Source of the DNA: Evansella halocellulosilytica
GTDB lineage: Bacteria > Bacillota > Bacilli > Bacillales > Salisediminibacteriaceae
Reading direction: 5' to 3'
NCBI RefSeq assembly: GCF_002335745.1
Contig: NZ_NIST01000001.1
Location: 216,156 to 280,155 of the forward strand
DNA length: 64,000 nucleotides
The translations under genes and the position numbers were made by a program. Positions 26,606-34,480 of the stretch are shown here, in pieces. Position 1 is the first letter of the stretch, and each line of letters starts with the position of its first letter. Below the pieces are notes generated by a model that searched no databases, was not told the origin of the DNA, and was given only the letters and a program-made list of their open reading frames with translations.

Positions 26606-27772
26606 ATGAAGCTGATTCTTGTAGATGATGAGCCGCTCGCGTTAGAAGTACTCGAGCGAAAGATTCGTCAAGTTAATCCACTGGCTGATATTGAAACGTT
26701 TGTGACGTTACAGATGAATGTGCACGTCGATTTAATTAAAGAGGTCGAGGTTGTCTTTTTAGATATTGAAATGCCTCACATAAATGGCATTGAATTAGCA
26801 GAACAGCTGTTAGAAGTGAATCCTCGCTTATCTGTCGTTTTTGTGACAGCTTTTCATTCGTATGCGATCCATGCATTTGAATTAAATGCATTAGATTATC
26901 TTTTAAAACCTGTGTCATTAAAGAGATTACAAAAAACATTTAAGAGAATTGAGAGCTGTCAGAAAGAAAAGGAAGCTCCTGTCCCTCGAGAAAACTTGTT
27001 ACGCATTCAAGTAAGTGGTGATTTACGTTTCCAATTCACAAATGGGGAAAGTGAAGTGGTCCAATGGCGTACATCAAAAGCGCAAGAGCTATTTCTCTAC
27101 TTGCTTCATCATGACGGAAAAACGGTTCGTAAAGATGAATTAATCGAGTTGCTTTGGCCGGAGGTTGATCAAGAAAAAGCTTTCGCTCAGCTTTATACAA
27201 CGATCTACCATATCCGGAAAACACTTGAACGGTTCACAAGCCACTTTTCAATCAAAAATCAGCATGATGGCTACATTTTGTCAATTAAAAATGCAGTCAT
27301 CGACCTAGTTGAGTGGGAAAAACGACTCGATGAAGCACCACCTGTTCAAATCGATACGATTCGTGACTATGAAACGCTAATGGAGTTATATAAAAACCCC
27401 TATTTGGACAATTACAATTTTTTGTGGGCAGAGGCGGAGAGATTTCGCCTAGAGAAGCTATGGCTAAAAACAGCATACGAAATCGGGATCTGCTATGATT
27501 ATCACCATTACTTCGAGGAAGCTGAAGCTTGGTTCACTAAAGTTTGTCGGATGAAGCCAGAAGATGAATATGCACGCTTTTATTTAATGAAGCGATATGC
27601 AACGTCAGGACAAGATCCGTTAGTAGACCTGCAGTATGAGCAATTAGAAAATGCATTAGATGAATTAAACCTCCATATTAGCGACGGAATTACAAGGTGG
27701 TATAGTAAGTGGAGCCAAAAAAGGAAAAAGGCAAAGGTATATGTAGGTAATGGAAAATCACCCTCACTTTAA
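26606..27772 (+). CDS. Response regulator with CheY-like receiver and SARP-type (winged helix + BTAD) output
   Basis: A 388-residue transcription factor. The receiver (~1-120) has the acidic pair VDDEP, the phosphoacceptor in VVFLDIEMPHINGIEL, T in VFVTAFHS and K in YLLKPVS. Residues ~135-225 form an OmpR-like winged helix (AQELFLYLLHHDGKTVRKDE, AQLYTTIYHIRKTLE). The last ~150 residues are a BTAD/TPR-like helical domain (LMELYKNPYLDNYNFLWAEA). This layout is typical of Bacillaceae regulators that pair with LytS-like kinases. No kinase is adjacent; the two at 14-17 kb are candidate partners. The shared 20-bp box at three promoters between 23.6 and 28.4 kb is a plausible binding site. AGGAGG precedes the ATG. 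Confidence 0.9.
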   Translation: MKLILVDDEPLALEVLERKIRQVNPLADIETFVTLQMNVHVDLIKEVEVVFLDIEMPHINGIELAEQLLEVNPRLSVVFVTAFHSYAIHAFELNALDYLLKPVSLKRLQKTFKRIESCQKEKEAPVPRENLLRIQVSGDLRFQFTNGESEVVQWRTSKAQELFLYLLHHDGKTVRKDELIELLWPEVDQEKAFAQLYTTIYHIRKTLERFTSHFSIKNQHDGYILSIKNAVIDLVEWEKRLDEAPPVQIDTIRDYETLMELYKNPYLDNYNFLWAEAERFRLEKLWLKTAYEIGICYDYHHYFEEAEAWFTKVCRMKPEDEYARFYLMKRYATSGQDPLVDLQYEQLENALDELNLHISDGITRWYSKWSQKRKKAKVYVGNGKSPSL

Positions 27773-27773
27773 A

Positions 27774-27812
27774 AGCGTGAAGGATTTCCCCTCACGCTCT
27801 CTTCTCTTATTT
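27774..27812 (+). terminator. Terminator of the SARP-type regulator
   Basis: AGCGTGA pairs with TCACGCT around an 11-nt loop; CTCTTCTCTTATTT follows. It starts right after the stop codon and overlaps the 3' end of the convergent receiver-like gene. Confidence 0.7.
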
Positions 27813-28358
27813 AATTGTCAACATTAACTCTAGCCGCTTTATTTGTATCAAGTCTTTCCTCTGAATACCACCGTTTAACGTAAAGCGAACAAGCATTTCA
27901 TTGTACTCAACTTCCATACCCATTTTTATTAACTTCTTTCTCCTGCTTTTGTGACGACGGAGCTCATTCCTTTGCTCGTTTCTAGATAAAGACTGCTTTT
28001 TTCCATAATATTCACGAACGACTTCTACTAGCTCTTCTGGAGCACATTTGTTTGAAATAAAGCCATCGGCACCTTCTCTTATTCCTTTTACTATCAGACT
28101 CTGTTTATATGATGGTAAAAGGTAGATCATTTGCACGTGATGTTGTTGTTTTTTGATGAGGTTTGTGATTTTAATTCTGTCGGTTGATTGAATTTGTGAA
28201 TTGATCAGCACAAGATCTGGCTTTAGTTTTATCGCCTTTTTGATCCGTTCATCATGCGGTTCAACCATTAAAACGCTCATATCCTCCTCGTTTTCGAGAA
28301 GGATCCTGAGTCCATCTCTATAGATTCCAGCTTGATCAACATATAATATTTTAATCAT
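27807..28358 (-). CDS. Receiver-like protein with a missing phosphoacceptor aspartate and no HTH
   Basis: A 183-residue protein whose first ~120 residues follow a NarL-type receiver (MIKILYVDQAGIYRDGLRIL, then REGADGFISNKCAPEELVEV). The usual phospho-aspartate position reads LVLINSQI, with asparagine in place of aspartate. The expected LuxR-type helix-turn-helix is absent; instead there is a short basic segment (ELRRHKSRRKKLIKMG) and an amphipathic end. It may work as a phosphorylation-independent partner or decoy rather than a DNA-binding regulator. It is convergent with the SARP-type regulator and carries the same 20-bp promoter box as the adhesin. Could also be a decaying regulator that lost its output domain. 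Confidence 0.75.
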   Translation of the reverse strand: MIKILYVDQAGIYRDGLRILLENEEDMSVLMVEPHDERIKKAIKLKPDLVLINSQIQSTDRIKITNLIKKQQHHVQMIYLLPSYKQSLIVKGIREGADGFISNKCAPEELVEVVREYYGKKQSLSRNEQRNELRRHKSRRKKLIKMGMEVEYNEMLVRFTLNGGIQRKDLIQIKRLELMLTIK

Positions 28359-28394
28359 TTCTAAGCCGCTCCGTATAGTAATTGTGCCTGTTCA

Positions 28395-28438
28395 TAATTC
28401 CTTTATTCTATACGGTCAACCTATACAATTTCTTAACA
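28395..28438 (-). promoter_or_regulatory. Promoter of the receiver-like gene with the conserved 20-bp box
   Basis: Minus strand GTTAAGAAATTGTATAGGTT (28438-28419) matches the adhesin box at 16 of 20 positions. TTGTAT, 17 bp, then TAAAGG would start transcription ~40 nt before the ATG at 28358. The family A repeat array begins only 3 bp upstream. Confidence 0.5.
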
Positions 28439-28440
28439 AC

Positions 28441-28858
28441 ATTCAGGAGAAGTTGCGTTCAAACATGGAGTTGTTGCGTCCAATCCAAGTGGTGTTGCGC
28501 CTAAACATAGAGAAGTTGCGTCCAATCCAAGTGGTGTTGCGCACAAACATAGAGAAATTGCGTCCATACGAAGAGTTGTTGCGCACAAACAAAGAGCAGT
28601 TGCGTCCAAACATAGAGAAGTTGCGCACAAACAAAGAGTTGTTGCGCACAATCATAGAGAAGTTGCGCCTAAACATAGAGATGTTGCGTCTAATCTAGGA
28701 GTTGTTGCGTCCAATCCAAGTGGTGTTGCGCCTAAACATAGAGAAGGTGCGCACAATCATAGAGTTGTTGCGCACAAACAAACAGAAGTTGCGCACAAAC
28801 AAACAGAAGTTGCGCACAAACAAACAGAAGTTGCGTCCAAAAATAGAGAAGTTGCCTC
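28441..28858. repeat. 21-bp tandem array, family A, locus 3 (about 20 units)
   Basis: About twenty units in strict 21-bp register, core GTTGCG(C/T) on the plus strand (GCGCAAC on the minus strand). Spacer words recur in several combinations (CCAATCCAAGTG, CTAAACATAGAG, ACAAACAAAGAG, ACAAACAAACAG). Units of the same type are not always adjacent, so the array has been shuffled. It is inverted relative to loci 1 and 2 in window coordinates. It fills the space between the receiver-like gene promoter and the end of the membrane-protein gene. Confidence 0.93.
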
Positions 28859-28866
28859 CTATTGTC

Positions 28867-28903
28867 CTTTTTGTCGAAAAATAGTTAAACAAACGTTTAT
28901 TTA
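28867..28903. repeat. Dispersed near-palindrome, copy 1
   Basis: A TTTTGTCGAA word, six to eight bases, then TTAAACAAACGTTTATTTAA, which is palindromic except for one position pair. The same combination occurs at 41550-41583. Both copies sit beside a 21-bp repeat array. Confidence 0.6.
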
Positions 28904-29719
28904 ATCACGTTTTCTTCTTGGAAACCCGATGATGATCATGACAAGGCCAATTAATGTTGAGCCGTATGGGTAAAGAAAGGGGAAGAAATATGTTGGGTAG
29001 TAGTGCAAGGCATCGGTATTATGCCCGATTCCACTTGGTGATACAGTACGAGCTAATTCGGTTTGTAGCGGTGTCCGGTTATCATAATCAAAATCCTCTC
29101 TCGTCCACGTTCCATCGTGCTCTATAAGAAAAGCCCGATACTCATACTCCTCGACCGGAGTCCAACCTTCTATATAAATTTGCCCTTCGTCCCGCTGCTT
29201 TTTTCTTACAATTGGGTTTGACAACCCGATCACAACAGCAAAAAATTCTTCGTCTTCCTTTCGATCCTCAATTTCTAAAAATGAAACGTGATCTCGATAT
29301 TGATCTTGATAATAACGTTCAACATTTACGTCATAACCTTCATATGTATCTAAAACTTCACCGTTCAGTTTTAATTTAAGATTAGCGGGTACGACTTTAC
29401 TTTTTCTAGGATCCCGGTATTCTACTTCATCGGCTAATAGCTCGTGCGTCATCTCAATAGTCTCGTCTCCGTAATGAGCGAGTGCAGTCGTATACACATA
29501 ATCATGCTCTAACCCTTCAAGCTCAAAAATATCGTAGCCACCTTCTAATTGAAACTCGATTTCAGGGTCGATCATCTCTGCTGAGTCAATGACAAACTGA
29601 CTTCCGATATTCCCTTGATGGGTTCGTTCAATCGTCATGAGCGTCGTATAATACGCCGAAGGAACAAACAGAATAAGACCAGTTATTAATAACAGCCACT
29701 TGGAAATGTGTTTCATCAT
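28901..29719 (-). CDS. Unrecognised two-helix membrane protein
   Basis: A 272-residue protein with no family I recognise. A hydrophobic helix at ~6-28 (WLLLITGLILFVPSAYYTTL) and a second at ~245-265 (YPYGSTLIGLVMIIIGFP) enclose an acidic extracellular domain of ~210 residues rich in Tyr, Glu and Asp, ending in a short basic tail RRKRD. The layout suggests a membrane-anchored envelope or sensory protein. The start may be either of two adjacent ATGs after a GGGACTC-like weak site. It appears monocistronic, with its stop codon inside the near-palindrome at 28867-28903. Confidence 0.65.
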   Translation of the reverse strand: MMKHISKWLLLITGLILFVPSAYYTTLMTIERTHQGNIGSQFVIDSAEMIDPEIEFQLEGGYDIFELEGLEHDYVYTTALAHYGDETIEMTHELLADEVEYRDPRKSKVVPANLKLKLNGEVLDTYEGYDVNVERYYQDQYRDHVSFLEIEDRKEDEEFFAVVIGLSNPIVRKKQRDEGQIYIEGWTPVEEYEYRAFLIEHDGTWTREDFDYDNRTPLQTELARTVSPSGIGHNTDALHYYPTYFFPFLYPYGSTLIGLVMIIIGFPRRKRD

Positions 29720-29921
29720 AATTATTCGAGTCCCTCCTATATGTAAGGCTTCAACATCATTTTATCATAATTGCGCTTTGTTTGCTCAATATTTCACAAT
29801 AGCTCCGTAGAGGTGGGACCGAGCAAATTTCATGCGCTTAAGATGATGATCATGATATTCTTTTACATAATCATTAAGGTTGACTTAACATGATTGTTTT
29901 TTCATAAAAGGAGGATTTCAC

Positions 29922-30929
29922 ATGTCTGAACGGAAACGACTTCAAGATATACATTTATCGGTTCTCGATCTTGCACCTGTTTTAGATGGAAAAACGGTGG
30001 CCGATTCGTTTGAAAATAGTTTAAACCTTGCTCAACAAGTTGAGTCTCTCGGTTATAAACGATTCTGGCTCGCTGAACACCATAACATGCCAGGCATCGC
30101 CAGCTCCGCAACGTCGGTCGTCATCGGTTATATCGCTGGAGGAACGTCATCAATTCGCGTTGGCTCGGGCGGAATTATGCTCCCGAACCACGCACCACTC
30201 GTTATTGCCGAGCAATTTGGCACGCTTGAATCGATGTATCCTGGTCGGATTGATTTAGGTTTAGGACGCGCACCTGGGACAGACCAACTTACTGCACAAG
30301 CGCTTAGACGAAATACGCGAAGCGACGGAAGCGAATTCCCACATCAACTCGCTGAATTGCGCGAGTTTTTAAAACCTACATCGCGAAACCGCGTTCGTGC
30401 AATCCCCGGTGAAGGACTAGACATCCCGATTTGGCTGTTAGGCTCAAGCGGATTCAGCGCCCAACTTGCGGGTCAGCTTGGACTGCCATTTTCTTTTGCG
30501 AGTCATTTTGCACCTGATTATTTGCTGCCGGCATTGCAGCTTTACCGCCAGAGCTTCCAGCCTTCTGACGTTCTCGACAAGCCATATGCGATGATCGGTG
30601 TGAATGTGATCGCCGCTGACACCGATGAAAAAGCGAGGTGGCTTGCAACGTCACAGTCTCAAGCATTCCTTAATATTATTCGTGGAAAATCCGGTCAGCT
30701 CCAGCCACCAGTCGAAAATATGGATGAGCATTGGGGACTCCAAGAAGAAGCATTAGTTCAAAAAATGCTCCGTTATTCAGTTGCCGGCAGTCCCGCTGTC
30801 GTCAAAGAAAAGCTCGAGGAATTCATTGATGAAACGGGCGCAGATGAAATTATCGTCAACACACACGTCTACGACCAAAAAGAACGGATTCGCTCATACG
30901 AACTACTAGCTGATGTCGTGAAAGGATAA
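29922..30929 (+). CDS. LLM-class flavin-dependent oxidoreductase (luciferase-like)
   Basis: A 335-residue TIM-barrel enzyme of the bacterial-luciferase-like family, YhbW/MsnO8 subgroup, using FMN(H2) or F420. Family landmarks are HLSVLDLAPVLDGKTVADSF (N-terminal strand), RFWLAEHHNMPGIASSATSV, SIRVGSGGIMLPNHAPLVIA, the YPGRIDLGLGRAPGTD loop and the C-terminal EKLEEFIDETGADEIIVNTH. The substrate is unknown. AGGAGG precedes the ATG and a perfect terminator follows. A second member at 31592 is convergent and only moderately similar. Confidence 0.9.
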   Translation: MSERKRLQDIHLSVLDLAPVLDGKTVADSFENSLNLAQQVESLGYKRFWLAEHHNMPGIASSATSVVIGYIAGGTSSIRVGSGGIMLPNHAPLVIAEQFGTLESMYPGRIDLGLGRAPGTDQLTAQALRRNTRSDGSEFPHQLAELREFLKPTSRNRVRAIPGEGLDIPIWLLGSSGFSAQLAGQLGLPFSFASHFAPDYLLPALQLYRQSFQPSDVLDKPYAMIGVNVIAADTDEKARWLATSQSQAFLNIIRGKSGQLQPPVENMDEHWGLQEEALVQKMLRYSVAGSPAVVKEKLEEFIDETGADEIIVNTHVYDQKERIRSYELLADVVKG

Positions 30930-30935
30930 GTGGAA

Positions 30936-30970
30936 AACCAAGATTCCGAAGCGCGGAATCTTGGTTTTTT
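30936..30970 (+). terminator. Terminator of the first LLM oxidoreductase
   Basis: AACCAAGATTCCG and CGGAATCTTGGTT form a perfect 13-bp stem with a 5-nt loop, followed by T6. The remaining gap, 31000-31237, shows no gene. Confidence 0.93.
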
Positions 30971-31237
30971 AGTTTTGGAAATCGTGTGGTGCATGTTTTT
31001 TCGCTCAGTTTTATTCACAAATCGTGTTTACCAAGATTGACGCATGGTCAGTTATGTCAAGGCGAATTGTTCAGCCATAATGCTGTCATACAACAGAATT
31101 CCCCTCCGTAACTACACGATTTTCCAAAGCCTATATGTGAATACAATTACAAATTACCTTTTTTTGGAATAAAATGTGGAAGAAGAGATGGAGAAGTTGA
31201 ATTTAAACTTGAGGAACAAAATCCGATGCATATATTA

Positions 31238-31506
31238 AGAAAAGCGCAAGCGCCTTTGGTTATCGACGAAGAAAACTGATCGGACAAAACGCCACGTCCT
31301 GTAGCATGCCCGACACTAGAACGTCCGTGTTCGTCGGTCTGAGCCGAGTGAGATAAAGGAGTGTCGAAAGTACCTGAGTTGCTTCGTAGTTTGTCCGTCG
31401 AGGCAACTCGTTAGATCAGAACTTCGGCTAAAACCCCCGCGTCCTGCAAGAACGCCGAAGTCACCACATCCGTGTGGAAGCTCGTGATGTAACGCTTTTC
31501 GCTGAA
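31238..31506. repeat. MITE-like or REP-like intergenic element, ~270 bp
   Basis: A GC-rich block between convergent genes, bounded by GAAAAGCG on the left and the inverted CGCTTTTC on the right. Inside are paired words (CGACGAA/TTCGTCG, AACTTCGG-type) but no reading frame. The left end AGCGCAAGCGCC is of a kind often seen repeated in Bacillaceae intergenic regions (from memory). No transposase and no clear target duplication is seen. Confidence 0.55.
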
Positions 31507-31551
31507 GCTAAAAAACAATCGAGAGATTGAAATTTTATAAATTCCTATCAT

Positions 31552-31590
31552 TTGAAAACATGACCGGCTCAATGGGAGAGTCGGTCATGA
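31552..31590 (-). terminator. Terminator of the second LLM oxidoreductase operon
   Basis: CATGACCG-CTC pairs with GAG-CGGTCATG across a 7-nt loop; on the minus strand TTTTC follows. It begins 2 bp after the stop codon at 31592. Confidence 0.75.
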
Positions 31591-31591
31591 C

Positions 31592-32584
31592 TTAAGAAAG
31601 TAGCTCTTCCGCGATCAATTTATATGATTGTATACGGTCTTCAGGAGAATGAGTAATCGTTACAATCATGATTTCTTCGGTTAGGTACTGCTCCTGCATT
31701 TCTTGGAGCTTTCGTTTGACCTCTTGAGGATTTCCGATGACCATCTTTTGCTTCATTTTTTCAATGGAAAGTTGCTCTTCACGACTTAGCTTATATCGTT
31801 TTGCTTCGTCAACGGACGGGACTCTTTCACGCCCTTCCCCTTTTTGTAGCGACCAGACCAAATTGCTTAATGCGATTTCTTCCGCGCGTTCAGTCGTGTC
31901 AGCACAGATGGCCGATACGGTCAAAATCGCTTTCGGACGGTTCACTTGTTTTCGTGGCTGGAAAGCATCGACATAGTCTTTGATGATTTCAGCTCCGTCC
32001 TTATCACTCATAAACTGTCCGAATGTATAAGCAAGCCCGTTTTCTGCTGCGAGAAGGGCACTTTTTTTACTCGTCCCGAGAATCCAAGGTTTTGGAAGCT
32101 GCTCAGGCACTGGTGAAGCCGAAACCTTTGCAAATTCATGGTCGTCCGGGAAATCTTCGTTTAAAAAATGAAGCAGATCCTTCACTGCATTTGGCATGTC
32201 CCACACCTTTTTTAAAAATTGGTCAGATAGCGCATTCGTCGCTTCCGCTGAGCCTCCAGGTGCGCGCCCGATGCCAAGGTCGATTCGACCAGGAAACAGC
32301 GTTGCGAGCAGATTGAATACTTCGGCTACTTTATACGGCTTGTAGTGTGGCAGCAGCGTCGCACCGGAGCCAATTCGAATTCGGCTCGTCTGGGCTCCTA
32401 TGTAACTTAACATCACTTCCGGAGCCGGGCATGCAAGTCCGGGAAAATCATGGTGTTCCGCAATCCAATATCGTGTATAGCCTAGCTCCTCCCCTGCTTG
32501 AGCAAGCCTGACCGATTCTGCTAGTGCCTCTTGCGCTGTTTGATTGGACGATATCGGTGCTTGATCTAATATGCTTAGCTTCAT
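31592..32584 (-). CDS. LLM-class flavin-dependent oxidoreductase (luciferase-like)
   Basis: A 330-residue member of the luciferase-like monooxygenase family. It has KLSILDQAPISSNQTAQEAL at the N-terminus, RYWIAEHHDFPGLACPAPEV, RIRIGSGATLLPHYKPYKVA and FPGRIDLGIGRAPGGS. Residues near the C-terminus (EEIMIVTITHSPEDRIQSYK) close the barrel. The start overlaps the stop of the YkvR-like gene by 4 bp (ATGA), so translation is coupled. Substrate unknown. Confidence 0.9.
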   Translation of the reverse strand: MKLSILDQAPISSNQTAQEALAESVRLAQAGEELGYTRYWIAEHHDFPGLACPAPEVMLSYIGAQTSRIRIGSGATLLPHYKPYKVAEVFNLLATLFPGRIDLGIGRAPGGSAEATNALSDQFLKKVWDMPNAVKDLLHFLNEDFPDDHEFAKVSASPVPEQLPKPWILGTSKKSALLAAENGLAYTFGQFMSDKDGAEIIKDYVDAFQPRKQVNRPKAILTVSAICADTTERAEEIALSNLVWSLQKGEGRERVPSVDEAKRYKLSREEQLSIEKMKQKMVIGNPQEVKRKLQEMQEQYLTEEIMIVTITHSPEDRIQSYKLIAEELLS

Positions 32585-32868
32585 TGCTTGTTCACTTCCC
32601 GTAGCACTAATCGAAATTCTCCGACTTGGTTTGCTTCATATAAGTTTGTCAGTGACGTTGAATATTGCTGAATCGCACCGTAAAACTGCAAGTCTGCTTC
32701 TGGCACTTCGACTTGAAATGACCCATAGTAAAGCAACGTCGTAATCCGATGATAGTCTTCACTTTTTACATCAAATATCACATCGATTTCCGTTAATTCA
32801 TCTATTTGCTTCGTTTCGAAGTTTTTAACCGGAATGACCGTTTCGTCTAAGATGATTTGAGTAACCAA
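32581..32868 (-). CDS. ykvR: DUF3219 protein, YkvR-like
   Basis: A 95-residue protein resembling B. subtilis YkvR (DUF3219) along its length. The shared features are IDVIFDVKSEDYHRITTLLY, FQVEVPEADLQFYGAIQQ and YSTSLTNLYEANQVGEFRL. The family has no known function. The start is TTG 32868, with AAAGGAG 9 nt upstream, which gives the usual family length; an open frame extends to 32964 without a ribosome site. It is translationally coupled to the oxidoreductase gene downstream. Confidence 0.8.
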   Translation of the reverse strand: MVTQIILDETVIPVKNFETKQIDELTEIDVIFDVKSEDYHRITTLLYYGSFQVEVPEADLQFYGAIQQYSTSLTNLYEANQVGEFRLVLREVNKQ

Positions 32869-33017
32869 GGAATCAGCTCCTTTATTTAGTATGAAAATGA
32901 TAGCACTTGTACAATAAAGGAGCAAATACAAAGTTTGAGAGTATCGATCTTCTTCATATCGCATTCTCTTGAAGTACCAATGTAAAATTATTTGCGCAAA
33001 AAGGAAGCACTTTCAAT

Positions 33018-34418
33018 TTAATATAGTCCTAAAAAATTCCACCAAATAGCAGCTACAACTATTAATAATATTGTCGAAATCACCGTTAAAATGACTCCAG
33101 GTTTAATAAAGTCCCTTTGCGTTATTAAACCTGTCGAGTAAGCCATAATGTTCGGAACTGATTCAATGACTAGGATAAATCCGCATAAACTTGCAACACC
33201 AGTTGTCATAACAAATAAAACTGGGTCTGCCCCTACTTGTAGTGCAAGGTTTATAGCCACCGGAACAAGTGTGACAACCACCGTGGACACAATTGATACT
33301 CCAAGGTGAAATAATTGAACGAAAACGGCCAGAAGAATAATAGATAATATTGGAACCGATATAATCGCTAATGATACATCAGTAAATAGAATAGACGATA
33401 AATAATCTACAGATTTTGTTTCGATCATCACAATCCCAATCGACATCGTTGTTCCAACAAGGAGAACCGTATCAATATTTATTTTGGAAATCACTTTCCA
33501 CTCGGTGACCCCAATAAAAGGCATCCCCATAACGGCGGCTGATAAAAGAGTGACGACGGAAGGATGAAGACCATGAAGTGGCTGGGTTGTCCATAACATA
33601 ACTGTAAAAACTAAAATAATGATACACTTCAGTTCTTCACGGCTTAATGGACCAAGCTTTGTAATTTGTTGGATTGTTTCTTTTTTTACATTATCTAAGT
33701 GAAGATCTTCTGTTGAAGAAGACTGTTTGACCACATACCAAGTAATTGGAATAGAGAGAAACCATATTGGGAAGGTATAAAGAAACCAATCAAAATATGA
33801 AATGATTGTCCCAGTATAAAAATATAATAATTCAACAACAATCACATTACTTACAGCAGCAGGGAGCAACCCAATCCCTGATATAGTTCCGCCATAAGAC
33901 ACAGCTAACATCATTTGTTTTTTTAACCCTACTTCATTATGAATCTGAAGAATCGATATTAATGATAAAATTACCGGTAGTATTAAAGAAACCCTCACTG
34001 CCGCAGTCGGTATGAATATCGCCAGAATTTGTGGGATAAGAATAATCCCAAATAAGAGAGAATTCGGTGAATTTCCCGTATACTTCAAAATAAAATATAC
34101 AACACGGTTCGCTAAAGGGGTACTATTTACGGCATTTGCAAACATCATTCCCCCGATGATTAAAAAGACGGCTCCGGTTGCAAACCCGCTTAAAATCAAT
34201 TCGAGGTCTGCTACTTGAAAAATAATATACATTACTAAAATAACAATGGACGTGTGGCCAAATGAGAGCATCTCGGTAATCCATAAAAAGATCCCTAGAA
34301 ATGTCACAGCTAAAGTAGCCCGAACCTCCCAATTAACATGACCATCTAACAAAAATAAAATTAAGATAAACCCTAACACCGCAATGAGTATTAGGGTTAT
34401 CTGTCTTATCTGTATCAA
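33018..34418 (-). CDS. DASS/SLC13-type (ArsB/NhaD superfamily) anion permease
   Basis: A 466-residue integral membrane protein with ~12 hydrophobic segments, of the divalent anion:Na+ symporter/citrate-transporter group that moves di- and tricarboxylates. The two re-entrant-type motifs are FIPTAAVRVSLILPVILSLI in the first half (helical N/T-rich hairpin) and GTTMSIGIVMIETKSVDYLS with GVASLCGFILVIESVPNIMA in the second. The apparent start is a TTG with a weak ribosome site. It is the last gene of the GntR-controlled catabolic cluster, 62 bp after the aldehyde dehydrogenase. It may import or export a carboxylate linked to that pathway, alongside the TRAP importer. Confidence 0.85.
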   Translation of the reverse strand: MIQIRQITLILIAVLGFILILFLLDGHVNWEVRATLAVTFLGIFLWITEMLSFGHTSIVILVMYIIFQVADLELILSGFATGAVFLIIGGMMFANAVNSTPLANRVVYFILKYTGNSPNSLLFGIILIPQILAIFIPTAAVRVSLILPVILSLISILQIHNEVGLKKQMMLAVSYGGTISGIGLLPAAVSNVIVVELLYFYTGTIISYFDWFLYTFPIWFLSIPITWYVVKQSSSTEDLHLDNVKKETIQQITKLGPLSREELKCIIILVFTVMLWTTQPLHGLHPSVVTLLSAAVMGMPFIGVTEWKVISKINIDTVLLVGTTMSIGIVMIETKSVDYLSSILFTDVSLAIISVPILSIILLAVFVQLFHLGVSIVSTVVVTLVPVAINLALQVGADPVLFVMTTGVASLCGFILVIESVPNIMAYSTGLITQRDFIKPGVILTVISTILLIVVAAIWWNFLGLY

Positions 34419-34480
34419 TATGGATCACTCGTTTCTTCAATACTCTATCAATTACTCTCATACTTGAGTTATTTATATAA

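Noticed and set aside
28384-28698. Open frames through the family A array giving 7-residue repeats (LRPNIEK, LRTNKEL) that look like coiled-coil heptads.
   Set aside because: A 21-bp period keeps any stop-free unit open in every frame and on both strands. There is no ribosome site, and units vary without codon bias. The repeat is better explained as non-coding DNA.
28867-28880. Single Spo0A boxes at 28867, 41553 and 43876.
   Set aside because: About eight TGTCGAA matches are expected by chance on both strands of 64 kb, and none of these overlaps a promoter. Only the cluster before epsC was kept.
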